Shown: positions 14,481 through 27,850 of the stretch, piece after piece | Layout of the letters: the number at the start of each line of letters is the position of its first letter | How positions within the stretch are numbered: position 1 is the stretch's first letter | Assembly: GCF_017654505.1 (NCBI RefSeq) | Contig: NC_054535.1 | Coordinates: 82,957,603-83,021,602, forward strand | Source: Polyodon spathula | Taxonomy: Eukaryota > Chordata > Actinopteri > Acipenseriformes > Polyodontidae | Direction of reading: 5' to 3' | Length of the DNA stretch: 64,000 nucleotides | Made by a program: the position numbers and the translations under genes | Notes under the pieces: model-generated | Database searches by the model: none | What the model was told of the DNA's origin: nothing | The model's input: the letters and a program-made list of their open reading frames with translations, nothing else

Positions 14481-17400
14481 TAATTCCAGGTTTGGCTCTT
14501 TTAAATACACTGGTAATATATCCTTTTTACAATTGTACTATTGCAAGGGAGCAGACCTCTCCCTAACAAGGCATAAGGGCCAGGCAGGGCCTGCTCATGC
14601 AACTACTTCCGAACCTCTGCAGTGAACTGTCCATTGGGTCAACTGTACATCATGTAGTTAGCAGAAAACGATGATAAAATGTTCCAGAATAACTGTGAAG
14701 TTGGTGTTTGAAGTGGTTGTATGAATGACAGCTATTTATCCAAATACATTTCTGCATGAATCAGATTATTGTTTAAAATAAAATCTGGTTTGATGTGAAA
14801 GGTCCCCAAATACAATCCCACTGGAATATTTTAGAGATCATGTTGGCAAACTTTGCAAACTTTACTCTGCACCCACAGAAGTACACTTAAATCTGATTGG
14901 AATTTTCCTCATAAACTGCATTGACGCTCTGATTGGGTAAAACTGCAAAAATAAATAAATAAATAAAAATATAATAGTCTAAAGAGAATTATGAGATTTC
15001 TAATAACAAGGAAATGATGTAATGTAATGTAATGTTTCAACAAAGTACACCAAACTGTACTAAGCACTGCCTTTGCCTTATATTTTCTGGAAAAAGCAAA
15101 TCTCAAAAGTCTCTTCAATAATGGAGGTCCATTTTATCCATAATACAGTAGTTCTAAGAAAGAAATTACAAGCCTGAAGCAATTTTCCATGAAACTTACT
15201 TTAATACTTGAACTTAAATAGCACCCAGTCCTGTGAGGAAAACTAAACAGGCCAGAGTATTTTCTCCATTTCTGTGTTTACACCTTTTCTTTTTCTTCTG
15301 AAAGGAAAATCATGCTAATATGTTACAAATTAATGCTCATGAAAACTCTGTCTTTGTACCAAGGCTCACTTATTTTTTTATACACTGTATAGCACAATAG
15401 GCACAATTTCCAGTTTAAAATAAATAAAACATTTAAATATTTTTAAGCTTTGTGTGGTTATAGTGGCAGGACAATGTCCCTCAGACAAGCCCCACTCAAT
15501 CAATCTAATAAACCAAAACTGATGTTCTCTCAATTAACCACTGCCTCTTTTTAGTAGAGCCCATTAATGACATCTGCTTTTACGATATACTGTCTGAACC
15601 ATTTTGTCACTGGCTACAACAAAGAGCAACCAGCTCTGCCAGTCCAGTGACTTTTCATGGAAGTTCAAAGTTGGCACACATTAGGGTGGTATTAGGATCA
15701 GATTTTTTTTTTCTCCTTTCCCAAATATAGATCAAAGACTTATGCACTGGGATAAAAAGCTGGTTGTTTATTTAAATAGTTCCTGTATTTGTTTCCCTGT
15801 GCTGAGAGATTTTCACTTGAACAAACTCCCTCATCCATCCAAAACATGAAAGTTGAAATGCTTGTGAGAAGAAAGGGTTTGTTTAAAGAGTGAAGAGAAA
15901 TATATTGGAAAACGAATACATCATAAAACCAATAAGCATGAGGAAAAGTCAACTCAGAATTCTCTGTCAACTTCTATGACACTATTAAGAAACATTTGAC
16001 TTCTTTGTAGTGGGGGGAAAAGAAGCTTCATATAGCTAGATTCCTTTAAAAATGCAGCACCACTTTCTTATAACTGCATTATTACAACAGGGAATAAATA
16101 GTTGTGTTTTTGTATTTTTTGGTTGCATCTACACATTTTGTATCTGTCAATGCTATGCAACCAAACATACCATACAAAATAGGACACATTTTCAGTTTTA
16201 CTGAGATTTTAAATGAGTGTTTAAAATATGAATGACCTAATTAGCATTTTTACTACTGGGTGTACACAAGATGCATGTCAATCATGTTAATGCTGATGTA
16301 GTAGATTTCTGTTTCTGGCTAGAGAATAATACAAATGGGAAGATCCACAAGAAGTGCACAAAATTTGTGCTACTTTTGATAACACTATTAAACACTTAGG
16401 AAGTGCATCCTAAAATGTGTTGAGGTGGACTTACTGTATAACTTACTATGTAGACCACTGATATAAGTTCTATTATTATTTATTGATTGTTGGTTGTTAT
16501 GTATCCACAAAGAAATTTTAGAAGAGACGTACAATCAAAACCTTGTGTATTTTTTTACATTTTTTATCTGCAGTTGAATAAGTGGAAAGCACTTGCTTCC
16601 TACACATTTGCATACTAAATCAGCCAGAATTTGATAATTAACCACTGGTAGCGAGTTCTTTGCTCTCTGTGCCAAGACTTAATTAAAAAGCCTCTACAAT
16701 ATAACATTTCCTAAAGTCCTATGGCTTTCATGCCAGCCTGTGTGAGGTCATTTGGACTATTCAGAAGGATTTTAATAATTTAGTTCTAAGCATTTCTATC
16801 TTTTTTGTTGCTTGTGTGACAATGGTGTCATTGTGTAGTTTAATGTATCTCCGCCACGCTCAGCAATGTTTTGGCTTTTTCAGTAAAAGTGTGTACTCTG
16901 TTAATGTGGGTGCAGAACATAATGAACCCATTATAATTTAATGAATATACAGTTTTGTGTGTCATCTCTGCTAATAAAAGCACAAGTCTTTTAGCACAGT
17001 GTGTTGGTAGCAGGAGTCGATCAAAATCACTTCCATGCTGGGATGCACAGAAACTTCCCTCTATTGACTTCCCTCCAGCTTCCAAGTTCTACTTCCTGGT
17101 AGTCGATTCACTTTGTACACAGCGGGAAGCAGTTGTTTTACTCTGGTAAAACAATTGACGCACAAGGAATAGAAAAAAAAAACAAATAAATATGAAATTA
17201 GTACACTGTGGTGGTGACATAAGTATAGATGCAGTGCAAATAATTGCGGATGCAAAATTCAAATTGCATTGCATCCTATGTAAACTTAAATGCAATGCAA
17301 ATTACTCAACACACACAAATAATGATCCGCAGTTACGATAATGAGGGTCTCAATGAGCACATCGATATATATTTTTTAGTTAGTAGTACAGAGAGCAGTA

Positions 17401-17560
17401 GTTGCTGTATGACATTTGTGTAGCATAAAAATACAAACCAAAAAAATGAGGACGGGCAGAAAAGTCTTCTTGCTGCACAGAAAAGAAAAGTTTTCTGAGA
17501 AAGAGCTGAGAGTCTTAAAGGCTAAGGTCACTCAGCGTGAAACAGTTGTTTGGAAAAGCC
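14481..17560. other. Intergenic, no gene seen
   Basis: Ordinary AT-rich intergenic DNA. There is a small (AATGT)n run near 15015-15033. No exon-like segment that I can support. Confidence 0.5.
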
Positions 17561-17965
17561 TTAGCCAACATCAGTTATGCTAGTATTCTTAGACAAGGAT
17601 ATGTCTTGGCCTGCTCTTTTTAGCATGACATCCAGAAATTTGCCTAGCACTCTGGGAAATGGGGATTGGGCTATACCTCCAGACATTCCAACTGTGGTCT
17701 GAAAGGAACCAAAGGCTAAGTAGTGCAGGGAACACAGCACTTTGACATGAGGGATAGCAGTCCCTAGACTGACAGTGGGGTCTAGCTCATCCCTCAATCC
17801 AGCTATTAGGTCTAGGATGACCTGCGGAGTGAGACGATAATGCTTTAGCACCACATCCCCTGGCATCCCAAACAAAGTGACTGGGAATATGCATGGTCTT
17901 CTTCGTCTTGCCCTTCTCTGAACCTGTTCCTGTTTCTCCTCAACAAGCGTTAAGTGCTGTCGCAT
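17561..17965 (-). pseudogene. PIF/Harbinger transposase N-terminal fragment (HARBI1-like)
   Basis: A 134-residue open frame resembling the N-terminal third of Harbinger transposases, the family from which vertebrate HARBI1 derives. Visible family features in order: a basic start (RRARRRRP), FGMPGDVVLKHYRLTPQVIL where the family has YGFPR..., and VKVLCSLHYLAFGSFQTTVG followed by GIAQSPFPRVL, matching the family pattern of A-L-x-F-x-x-x-G-S-F-Q and G-I-x-Q-x-x-x-x-R. The frame ends at a stop before the catalytic DDE region, which I do not see nearby. It is a truncated transposon relic rather than a cellular gene. Terminal inverted repeats were not found. Confidence 0.8.
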
Positions 17966-19949
17966 CAGTGTGTGCTTTTATACAGCTCTTAATTACTTGC
18001 TTCTACAATTCCCTTTAAAGTTAAGGGTAACCAGTCATTATGTTTAAAAATGTACTGCCAGGTTAACTGAAAAGTGGAGTTATTTATCCTCAGAGAAAGA
18101 CCAGTGTTCCCTTAAAGATTGTGCTGCTGCATGCACATATCTCCCTAGAGTACATGCTTTATTTATTGATCATAATTAATTTTGACATTTACAACGTTAG
18201 GATGTTTTTGTACATCAGGCAGCATTCGTTTCAAGTGAATTTCTAAACAGTTGACATCCAAGTGACCAATTAAACTTTATCACCAACCTAACATGCACAC
18301 AGCACAGCAGTTTTTATTTGTTAATACTCCAAAGAGAGTTGAACTGAGCAGGCAAAGTTACTATCTTTTTTCTGGCTGTGCTGCAAGTGGTTCATTCACA
18401 ATAGCTCAGTCCAAAGCAAAATTACTTTTTAGAGGAGGCGAAAATGCAAAACGCTTAAGATGTAGTAGATGGATACGTTTTTACTGGAATCATTGCTTTT
18501 GTCACTCGTGTGTATATACAATTTTAAGGATATTTAAAAAACTACAATGCAAAACCTAGAAAGTTACCAAACACATAGGGGCCTGTTATCCATGTATTGC
18601 AGTCCAGTGAGTCTGTGATTTTTGAAAGACTAAAAATATAACTAAACAGTTCAGTGTGTAAGGTCTTTTATGGTGTAATGCTTAACTGGGTATATTTAGG
18701 TATGACATCAAGCTTTGGCCCACTCTGATCGCCCCGCCCCCTCTCCTCTCTCAACATCAGTCATCAATTCTCAGTCCTCTAACAAAATGTCTTCTTGGTT
18801 CTATTCCCTGTATTAACAATAGAGGAGTAAGAAACAAAGGAAAAAATAATGAAACAATTATATATGGCTATTGTCAGTTCATAATGAACACAACCTTGTC
18901 TTCCTCTGCTAAATGTTACTAAGTTTTGTTAGCAGATACACCAAGTAGCTGTGTCTTTGATAGAAACAATTAGATTGCTTTGATTTAAAATTGTTCTCTG
19001 ACAGGAGATAAATCATAAACTGCTGTCTCAAAGGAAAACCAGGGACATATGCTTTTAATCATATTGCCAATTGTCATATTAGTATTTTTATTTTATATGT
19101 TTTATATTTGGTTCTAAAATTTGTATGTGTGTTGTCTACCTTCTTAAAAGCTCTATCAGAAGAATACAGAATAGATTATTCTCTCAATGCAAAACACAAG
19201 AGGTAAGAGTCCAAAAATACAATCCCACAAACACAAAACACTCAAACACAAGTATGCAAACACCATTTTAAAACGATATACAGCTGAGGGGATTTTGGAG
19301 TTACTGTACAAAGCTAATTAATTCCCACAACCTTACTTGTAATAAATGGCAATTCCCTATGTTCTGTAGGTACAGTATTACTTTCTGGGGTCTGAAAGAA
19401 CTACACATTATGGCAAGCATTAAATGAATGAGGACATTAAAAACTGGTCATTACTTCAGGGTCCTTGTAATAGCTGTGCCTTTCTGATACAGTATAACTT
19501 TCAGAAGCAAAGCCATCCAACTGGAGCTTGGCACAAGTACATCTCTTACGATCTTGCAAATGCTACTGTACTTTCCAATCAGCCAGGCTACTGAAATACC
19601 CCAATTATCCCTAACAATATACTGTGTCAGCAAGATCTGTAAATAAAATCTACAATAAAACATCTGGTTTTTGATAATCTTCAAAGGCAGCGATTAGTGT
19701 GCTGCCCTGGTCACAGTTTAAGAACAAGGTTCCACTTTGTTAATCTAATACTACATTGTGACAAACATGACAGTATATAAAAACACTGATCTACACACAG
19801 GATCTCTTTAGTTAATTCAGCGGCAGGCATTGCCTCCTAGACAATTGACTAAGGCAAAAGTCAAGTGTCCTAAGCCAATGCCATAACACATATATGAAAG
19901 AGCAGCCTCTAAAACAAATAGCCTATACAGTATTTCGCATTTCTAGTTT
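17966..19949. other. Intergenic, no gene seen
   Basis: AT-rich sequence without identifiable exons or repeats. A short CT-rich patch lies near 18720-18780. Confidence 0.45.
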
Positions 19950-20790
19950 TAGTTCTGATGAGAGATTGCTAAAGTCTGGCATATTTTAGTTGGTTCTGAC
20001 AGCCCACTAGCACAACCTCTGTTATCAGAATTTAACATTAAAAGTTCTGAGACATCCAACACCTGATGTCAGCTAGGCAAGCAGCTAATAACACCCCAGC
20101 AGAAGTATTTCCTGGCTTTAAAAGGCAAATATAGCCAAGTATTATCAGCATAACAATGTAAATCCACTCCATGTCTACGGATGATGTCACCTAAAGGTAA
20201 CCTATATAAAGAAGGACCTAAAATAGAGCCCTTTGGAACAACACAGACAATGCCGATTCCACCTCCCCAACATAGACTAACTGAAATCTATCGGATAGAT
20301 TAGACCTGAACTAAGATAGGACACCTTCCACAAATACCCACTGAATCAAGATGATTCAATAAAATGGAGTGGTCCACAGTATCAAAAGCAGCTTTTAGAT
20401 CTAGGAGAATTGAGGGAAAGTCAGAGTCAGAGCTTATCAACATGATTTACTACAGTAATAAAGACCATCTCTTTGCTATGTGCAGCACAAAATCTAAAAA
20501 TGTTTCCTGTACAATATTAAGAGCTAAACATTTGTGTAATTGATTACATACAACTCTCCCTAGAACCTTCGCTAAAAATGGCAGATTGGAGATTAGCCTG
20601 TAATTATTCAGGACATTGGAGTCCAAGGACTAATCGATATAATTATGAAGGGATCCTCTGTAGATTTGTATTTTGAAAATAATTTAAGCGGTCATTGCAG
20701 CTATAAGAGGAGTCAATGTTAAGGTTGGGAGTATTAGGGGGAGGATGTACTAATTTATATAGGGAAGCAAATCGAGGATTGCCTAAAATT
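19950..20790 (-). mobile_element. L2-clade LINE reverse transcriptase relic
   Basis: Read on the minus strand from about 20640 to 19960, degenerate segments of an L2-type ORF2 appear in order: NNYRLISNLPFLAKVLGRVV (RT fingers), LDLKAAFDTVDHSIL (RT motif A), [11 protein letters not shown] (motif B), [20 protein letters not shown] (motif C, where the catalytic YADD has become YADN), then [13 protein letters not shown] and TEVVLVG downstream. Several stops and frameshifts separate them, so no frame is long. This is an old, dead insertion. The upstream boundary beyond 20690 is uncertain. Confidence 0.85.
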
Positions 20791-22186
20791 CAACAACTTA
20801 ACATTTAACTTTTATATGTAATCAATAGCTGGTTATCGTTTACCATTTCTGCCGTCTGGATATCATGTTAAAAATTGTTCCTAAATTATATGGCATACTT
20901 TACCCATGACAAAGACAGTACTCTAGCCAACGAATGCAGACTTGTTCTAATTTTGCCCTAAATAGCACATACTGTTTACGTTTGCAGTCATGGACAAATC
21001 AGACTTTTGACAATGACAAATGAATCTGCATAACTCCCTAAGGCTTCTTGATATCTGAATTTAAAGTATAAATATACAGTTTTCAATTATTTCTTTCACA
21101 GTATTCTTAGACAGCATGTAGTTGTGCACAAATAAGTGATGAAATATCATTCACTTGTATGCTAAGTGACCACCACACTCTCAAAAACGTGTGATTGAGA
21201 GCATTTATAGCCCCTTGAAACCCTGACCATAAAATGGGTATGAAATGCTGAAATGCTTAACCCTGGAAGGTCAGCGTCCTGTTTCACAATTGCATAACCG
21301 TAGCCCTTAAGGTTAAACTAACAGACATTAGGATGAAAGACTCCCATATCTAGTTAACAGGCAACCCTTAAAGCACCACCATAAGTTTCCTCTGTAGCAA
21401 GCATAGGGATATGAGTGACCACTGTATGACCCAAGTCATCACCCTGTACCAAAAGAAAATGTTCCATGCAACTCACAATGTGTCAAATACATGTGAGCTA
21501 AAATCTCAAATTTATGAGCAGACCATCTAAAGTGGGGCATTGTCCACCCCTAGTAGAAAATCTGGGTAAACAAAAAAAAAAAGTTACCTTTGTAGCCTGT
21601 CAAAGACACCTCTGATAGGTTCTGAATTTTTTAAATACTTCTAAGGATAAGGATCTACAATGCTCCTCTGCAGCTGCTTTAGTCATTAGGAAGTGCTTTT
21701 GAGCGTCATGTATGGTTCTTACCTCTAAGGGTGAGTGGCTTTAAAGTGTCACCATGCTTGTTAAATGCTTTTTATGTGTTACTCACCATGATATTTAATG
21801 ACACGGTTATTCCTTCGGTGGTATCTCCTTTGTAAAAAGCAGTATGTCCTGCATCAACATACAGCAGTTAAACAAAATAAGGTAGTAAAAACTCAGGATA
21901 CAGTTTGTTATATTTCTTAATGGTCTGCTGGCATGTTAACAGCACAAATGGGGCTAAACCGTTAAAGGTTTTATTTACAAAGCTGTAATACATACAAAGG
22001 TATGTTTTTGTTAAATATTACAACAAACTAATTGACAGGGTCTAGCTAGTGGCTTAGCAGAACGCTCTTCCTTAAAGTTGCAAGTTCACATTCAGTCTGA
22101 GTTGACAGAATTAAAATTATTTAATAGATGGTCACCACCTACTGTATCCTACTTAGACATCATAACCTATCCTATTTTGATTTTAA
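20791..22186. other. Intergenic, no gene seen
   Basis: No recognisable gene. Part of it could be further decayed LINE sequence, but I see no motif to support that. Confidence 0.4.
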
Positions 22187-23053
22187 AAGTTTCACTTTTG
22201 ACTCATCTGTCCATAGAACATTGTTCCAGAACTCTTGAGGATCATCCAGGTGCTTTATGGCAAACTTGAGACGAGCATTCATGTTCTTCTTAGTGAGCAG
22301 TGGTTTCCGCCTTGCTACTCTGCCATGAATCCCATTTTTGCTCAGTGTCTTTCTGATGGTGGAGTCATGAACACCGACCTTAGCCGAGGCGAGAGAGGCC
22401 TGCAGATCCCTAGATGTTGTTCTAGGGTTCTTTGTGACTTCCTGGACGATTGTACGCCTTGCTTTTGGAGAGATTTTGGCAGGACGGCCACTCCTGGGAA
22501 GATTCACTACTGTGCCAAACTTTCTCCATTTGAACAATATGACTCCGACTGTGGTCTGGTGGAGCCCGAGCCTTAGAAATAGCTTTATAACCCTTTCCAG
22601 ACTGATAGGCGTCAACGTTTTTTTTCCTGAGGTCTTCAGGAATTTCTTTTGATCATTTCATGATGTGCTCTAGAACCTGTGTGCTGACAACTTCACTCTG
22701 ATGGTAAGGGCCAAAGTTAGTCAGATTTATATTGGGTAGGGCTGGCCCAAATCAGGCCTGATTGTTAACCAAAGTATTCAAACAGCTGACCCTAATTATC
22801 CCTTTAATTGAGTTGAGGGGGGGGGGGGGGGGGGGGGGGGGGGGATAACTTTTTCACACCTGAAGATTGCATGTTTGATTATCTTGCACACCAAACAAAT
22901 GAAAGAAGCACCAAACTTTGGTGTCATTTTTTTTCTCTCAGACTCCCTATATATACTACTACAACCCACAAAAAGATCTGAACAAATTCAATGTGAAAAA
23001 TGTGCAAAAATGCAGAAAATCAGACAGGGGGCAAATACTTTTTCACAGCACTG
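22187..23053 (-). mobile_element. Tc1-like transposon, one end only, with G28 tract
   Basis: The right end reads as a Tc1-type terminal repeat: in reverse it begins CAGTGCTGTGAAAAAGTATT and abuts a TA (23054-23055). Inside, minus-strand sequence from about 22615 to 22190 encodes the N-terminal half of a Tc1 transposase: a paired-like HTH (TTVGVILFKWRKFGTVVN), GRPAKISPKARR, a second HTH with DSTIRKTLSKNGIHGR, VARRKPLLT and finally VLWTDESKV containing the first catalytic Asp. It then breaks off at about 22190, losing the rest of the DDE domain and the other terminal repeat. A run of 28 G lies at 22817-22844 in the untranslated part. Confidence 0.88.
22817..22844 (+). repeat. G28 homopolymer
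   Basis: Uninterrupted run of 28 G inside the Tc1 remnant. Confidence 0.95.
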
Positions 23054-23055
23054 TA

Positions 23056-24450
23056 CTTCATGCCAAATACAGAGTAAAGGATCTATATGTCTCATTAGGC
23101 TTGGAAATGTAAAACAAATTATATGAATTAAATTATTCTAGACATGTGCTTAATAAACACATTTTCTTTCATACTGAATGTGTGCTCTGGTGTAAACCAT
23201 ACGGTTCAGAGGAGCTTTTACAGTGGATTAAATAGGTGGCAAGATCATGAAAAAAATGCTTTAAAAGATAAAACATTTCAGCATTATTCCTTGATTCAAA
23301 AAGAGACCCTTAGCTACATGCAAGTTCCGTTTTTGTTTTCTTTCTCTGAATATAGCCAAGCCCCTTGCAGGCTGATTTTCAATGGAGATCTTCACATGAA
23401 TCTGATTATAGGGCTGTAACAAGATGTGTAAAACCAATGGTCTTTCCTCCCTCAACAGCTGACTGAATTATATCAACTGAAATTCGTAGAAAATAGTTGT
23501 GATAAATTAAAGATCAGTACACTTAGCAGGGGCAATGCATTAATTCTAATCTGACCTGGGGAGAATTGTAGGGCTACTGTGCATTACACTGACTATAACA
23601 GCAAAATGGTAGTGTAGATACAAGGTCATTGACAGAATCACATTGGTATTAATCTGTGCCCACTGCTAATCCATTGTAGTACCATTGCAGTCTGCCACTG
23701 TATTGGGGCCACTATATTTCAAACCCATTGTGTATATAATATAACCCTACAATCTAGATAAAGGGCACTCAGACACCTCCAGAAAAAATAAAATACCACA
23801 ATAAACACACTGAGGGGCACATACAATTAAACTTAGGGTTACATAAAAAAAAAAAAAAGCCATCCCAAAGTAATTAAGCTCAGACCATTCTAAAAGCATG
23901 GTCTCTCACTTCTGAAGTAAATATGTATAAACAAGCTATTGCACAAGGGTAGTTAAATCATAAATAAATCCCATTAACCCTGCAGAGCATTCATTTAAAT
24001 ATAAACCTTAAATGTGTTGAATATGCAGTTGAAGTGCCCTGTACAGATGCAAAAAATAAGATTGTGCTATGTTCTCTGCAGGCATCAGAAATCAGCTATA
24101 TTTATTTTTATATCAGCAAATGGGTGTTTTTAAACCAAACTTTTAGTTGGGAAAAAAGCAGCAAAAATGTTTGAAATGCTAACAATCAAGAACAAATCCC
24201 ATTAAATCACTTCCTGTGCAAAGTTAAACTTGTTTTAACAAATGTTTAATTGCATGGATGGGTAAATGCAGACAGAAAATTGCAGTCAACTTAATTTTAA
24301 AATAGTTATTTGGCTTTTGCAAGTAAAACATTGTGGCTAGGCTGAGACCTGCCCTGTAAAATATAGTTTTGTTTCATTATAAATATGGTTTGGTGGAATT
24401 TGTTTGATGTTTTGTAATAAAAATGTATACTTATCTTAATTAAAAGTATG
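23056..24450. other. Intergenic, no gene seen
   Basis: AT-rich sequence, no supportable exon or repeat. Confidence 0.45.
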
Positions 24451-24975
24451 TGCTGGATATGGCAGGGCCTAATTAAAAGGAATGTACAGCAGGTGGCCAG
24501 GTGTCAATTGTATATTTGATGATCAATTAACACTGGTCACCTGCCTTTAAAAAGTGTCTGGAAAGCCAAGCCCTTTGTTTTCTATTTTGTTGTTCTTTGT
24601 TCTTTGTCAGCAAACTGGAAGTTAATTGGCTGGGAATTCTCACAAGTGCTCAGGATTAGTTTAGGGGATTTTAATCTCAGCCCAGTTTATCTACAGTGTG
24701 GTAGGGAGAAGGTTCCTGAAGTGGGAGCAGCATTGGATGGCAACCTTTTGTTTTTAGCTGTTTTGCCCACTGTGTTTTGTTTTGTGTTTTTGTATTATGT
24801 ACACCTGTGTGCATGTCCTTCTGCACTAGTGATGCCATTGCTGTTACCCTATTGGTGGCCAGCAACCACTGCCACTGGCTGTTTGTTAATAAAATCTGGA
24901 CACCTGAGCGGTGTTTCAAATGCAAACCCTCTGTCTCTCTCAAATATCTCTGCGGATAGCTGCACAGTGACAGAA
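24451..24975 (+). mobile_element. Possible solo LTR
   Basis: Begins TGTGCTGGATATGGC, holds a TATA-like TTTAAAAAG near 24547, a T/G-rich middle and TTAATAAAATC (poly(A) signal, about 24885-24895), and may end near CTGCACA (24959-24965). The TG...CA ends, promoter and poly(A) order fit an LTR of about 0.5 kb. No target-site duplication or internal retroelement sequence was found, so this stays tentative. Confidence 0.3.
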
Positions 24976-26641
24976 CCCTCTATTAAAAACATCTATTATT
25001 ATTTAGACTTCTGTGCTTCTGCCAAGTTAATGTAACAGTGTTCATAATGTTTACTCACTATACATGAATTATACTGCAAATATGTTTTCTATATCAGTAG
25101 CATCAATTAAAAAAACAACTAATTCTAAAAATACAAAATGGGAGCAGACAGGAATGTTTGGCCTTTTTGGGAGGGAACTGAAGTTACAATTTCCATGAGT
25201 CAGGCATCTTTTATTGAAGTAAAAGAAGGGACTGGAACAACACAAACACTTGCATTAGGAGCATGGAAACAACAGAAGGGGAGAAACATGTGTTATCTAA
25301 TGTATTACCTGAAGCATCTCGCCCAGATATGTACATATCTTTAAGTGTGTAGAAGTATTGCCATTGTGGGTAGGCTATAGATGATATATAACCCATTTAT
25401 TGTTTTGTTTGTTACGTTACGGTTTTTTAAACGTGAATTTTGAAGCACACTGTACATGAGCGTCTTCAAAGCTATTTTAAAAAAGAAGCCACCGTTAACA
25501 CTTGCATGAATATATTTTTATAAATGAAATGACCCCTCCCACTCCCCCCCTCATGTGGTGTGTCAGAGAAGCTGCAGCATACCCTTTGTGTGGTGCCTTG
25601 AATTTCTGGTTAATACTAGCATTTATCCCGCATTAGCTCATGAGACGCACAGAATTTCGATTTAATCAGCCCCCAGATTATTATTTGTGGCCAACTGATA
25701 AAATTGTCAGTGTATATTCTTTACAGTCCCATATGGTATGTGTAACAGGCCTAATAAAGCGGTTCAGGCCATTTCCATGGATCTTGGCCCTGGATCATAA
25801 TATAGACTTCAGTTAAAAGAAATTGTGCATTTTAAAATTTAAAAAGTGGGCTGTACAGCTGTACACACTGACCCAAAACATTCCAACATTGCACAGTGAC
25901 TGGTCTGCTTTATTTATTACTAAATTTAAAAAATAAATACATTGCCAACATGCAATACTAATATATGTTAATTGAAGTACAATGAAGACATCTGTAATAG
26001 CTAATATATAGCATTTCCTTTAGTTTGACTTTATCCAGAGAATAATTAAAAAAACAAAAAAAAAAACACAACTGACCAACTATTGTGTCTAAATTCGTAT
26101 TTAAACAGACCACTAGGGAAGCTGTGCTGTAAAGCCAACAGAGCGAGCGATATAAAAAAAAAAAGGCAGACATAATCTCATCTGCAGCCTAATATTGTGG
26201 AAGGACACCTGGAATATAAATGTGTCTGGATAGGCTGGGACTTTTTTATGATTCATTGTCAGCTGTTGTCTATAAGAGATAGAAGTATACACAGAGCATG
26301 GCATTCAGTGCTTTCAGTTTTTACAAGCCCGATGCAGTACCAACTGCTCTGTAATGAACATCTGAAACCAGTGATGCTTCAAGCTGCAGGTGTTCCTCAC
26401 AATATCTTTGGTTTTGCTCACCAAGGTTCTCTGAATTTGAGAATGATATTTACTACAGAGGTCACCAGAAAATGAGGATTCCTTCATGAATGTCACATAA
26501 ACAAACACGAATATATTTCTCTTCTTTAAAAAATGAGTGCATGCTGGATGAGCGCACAAAAATGTTCAATTTTGATAGAAAACATATCGATGCACAAGCA
26601 CTGCTTCCAAATATGTATTTAGTTGTTTTTAATATTGATAC
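24976..26641. other. Intergenic, no gene seen
   Basis: AT-rich sequence without recognisable content. Confidence 0.45.
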
Positions 26642-26830
26642 TGTGACGGACCCTGTGTTGCAGGAATATGTGGGAACTCGTGGCACTACCTGTGATGTCA
26701 CAAGAATATAAGGGTAGCTCTATACGTTTGGCAGTAAACCAATAGGGGTTGAGCACTGATTACTACCTTTTAATAAAACTCCTTACCAAGACGGTGAACC
26801 TCAAATAACTCACACTCAACACTGGCATTC
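26642..26830 (+). mobile_element. Possible LTR-like fragment
   Basis: Starts TGTGACGGACCCTGTGTTGC, has a TATA-like ATATAAG (about 26705-26711) and an AATAAA (about 26772-26777). The arrangement recalls an LTR, but the 3' end and a duplication of the target site are not evident. Confidence 0.22.
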
Positions 26831-27470
26831 TCATAGGAAAAAGTTGTATTTCATTATTTTACGCAATTGGCAAATTACAGTTTTCTGTTACAGTAAATCA
26901 CATAAGCCTTTGAACATATATTACAATTCATTCTTTTACCTCTCTGCTTGAAAGATGCATAACTAAGAACCTATAATAAAAATGCACACAGCATTCAGTT
27001 GCAGCATTGGTTATAGTAATTTACACAACTCAAAGTTTTCCAAAGCGTAGTTAGTTACATGAATAATTGTTTAAGAGGCTAAACTGTATATATCTTGGTT
27101 TACTTATTAAGCTGCAACATAGGTCATTTATCTGTTGTTCTTGTGGTTTTCTTTGTTATTGCCGTTTTCAGTTTGAACCACACAAACACCTTTTGCTGTT
27201 TAGACAATGTGCTGACAGTTAAATTATTTAAGAAAGGCTTTGTTTGCATTAGTATAAAAAAAACCAACAGTTTAAAAAGCAAGTAGCAGGGTTCTGAAAA
27301 ATATAGCGTTCCATGACCCCACGTGTTGCTGCAACTGTTTAAACAACGTACCTGTAATTGTTCTTTTCATTGTTAACATCCTGACAGCTTTTTACACTTA
27401 TAACTTTAAAGTCTGTTTCAAAATGGCCACTTAGAGCACTGAGGTTTGAGATCTGTCCTCCAAATCAGTG

Positions 27471-27535
27471 GTGCTCAAACCTTTTTTTATACCGCCCCCT
27501 TTTCTTGACATATATTTTGATTGGGTTTTCACAAA
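27471..27535 (+). mobile_element. hAT-like transposon terminus (solitary)
   Basis: CAGTGGTGCTCAAACCTTTT followed by a CCGCCCCC block resembles the end of hAT elements (CAGTGGTTCTCAA...). No matching opposite end was found. Confidence 0.35.
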
Positions 27536-27594
27536 ATAAATATTTATTTTGCCAGCTAAATCTGAAGCTAGCATGCAAATAAGCCACCTGCCCA

Positions 27595-27850
27595 TTGAAA
27601 TGTTTGATTTGGCATTGTATGCTGCAGAGCTGCCCTTACACTCCGAGAGCCAATCCCTTCAGACTAGTCAAGGCTGCGATTGTGGATCTCTGTGAGGCGA
27701 TTAAGGACGATTCAGAGTGTCCGTTAGAAAGGAATATAGCCCTACCTGTCCATCTTAAAGTGGTATCGGCTTTGGGTTTCTATGCCTCTGGGTCATTTTA
27801 GCATCCTGGAGGAGATAGGGTGGGCATTAGTCAACTGGGAACAGCGAATG
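27595..27850 (+). pseudogene. PIF/Harbinger transposase N-terminal fragment
   Basis: The plus strand reads LVKAAIVDLCEAIKDDSECP, then LPVHLKVVSALGFYASGSF, then a stop, then HPGGDRVGISQ in the same frame. HLKVVSALGFYASGSFQ and GISQ are the conserved Harbinger N-terminal motifs also seen in the fragment at 17561-17965. The Gln codon after GSF has become TAG. The catalytic domain is absent. Two different Harbinger fragments in one window suggest a family that was once active in this genome. Confidence 0.8.

Noticed and set aside
24604..25035. 143-codon plus-strand frame
   Set aside because: Lies mostly in the LTR-like stretch, contains no gag, protease or RT motif, and shows no codon bias signal.
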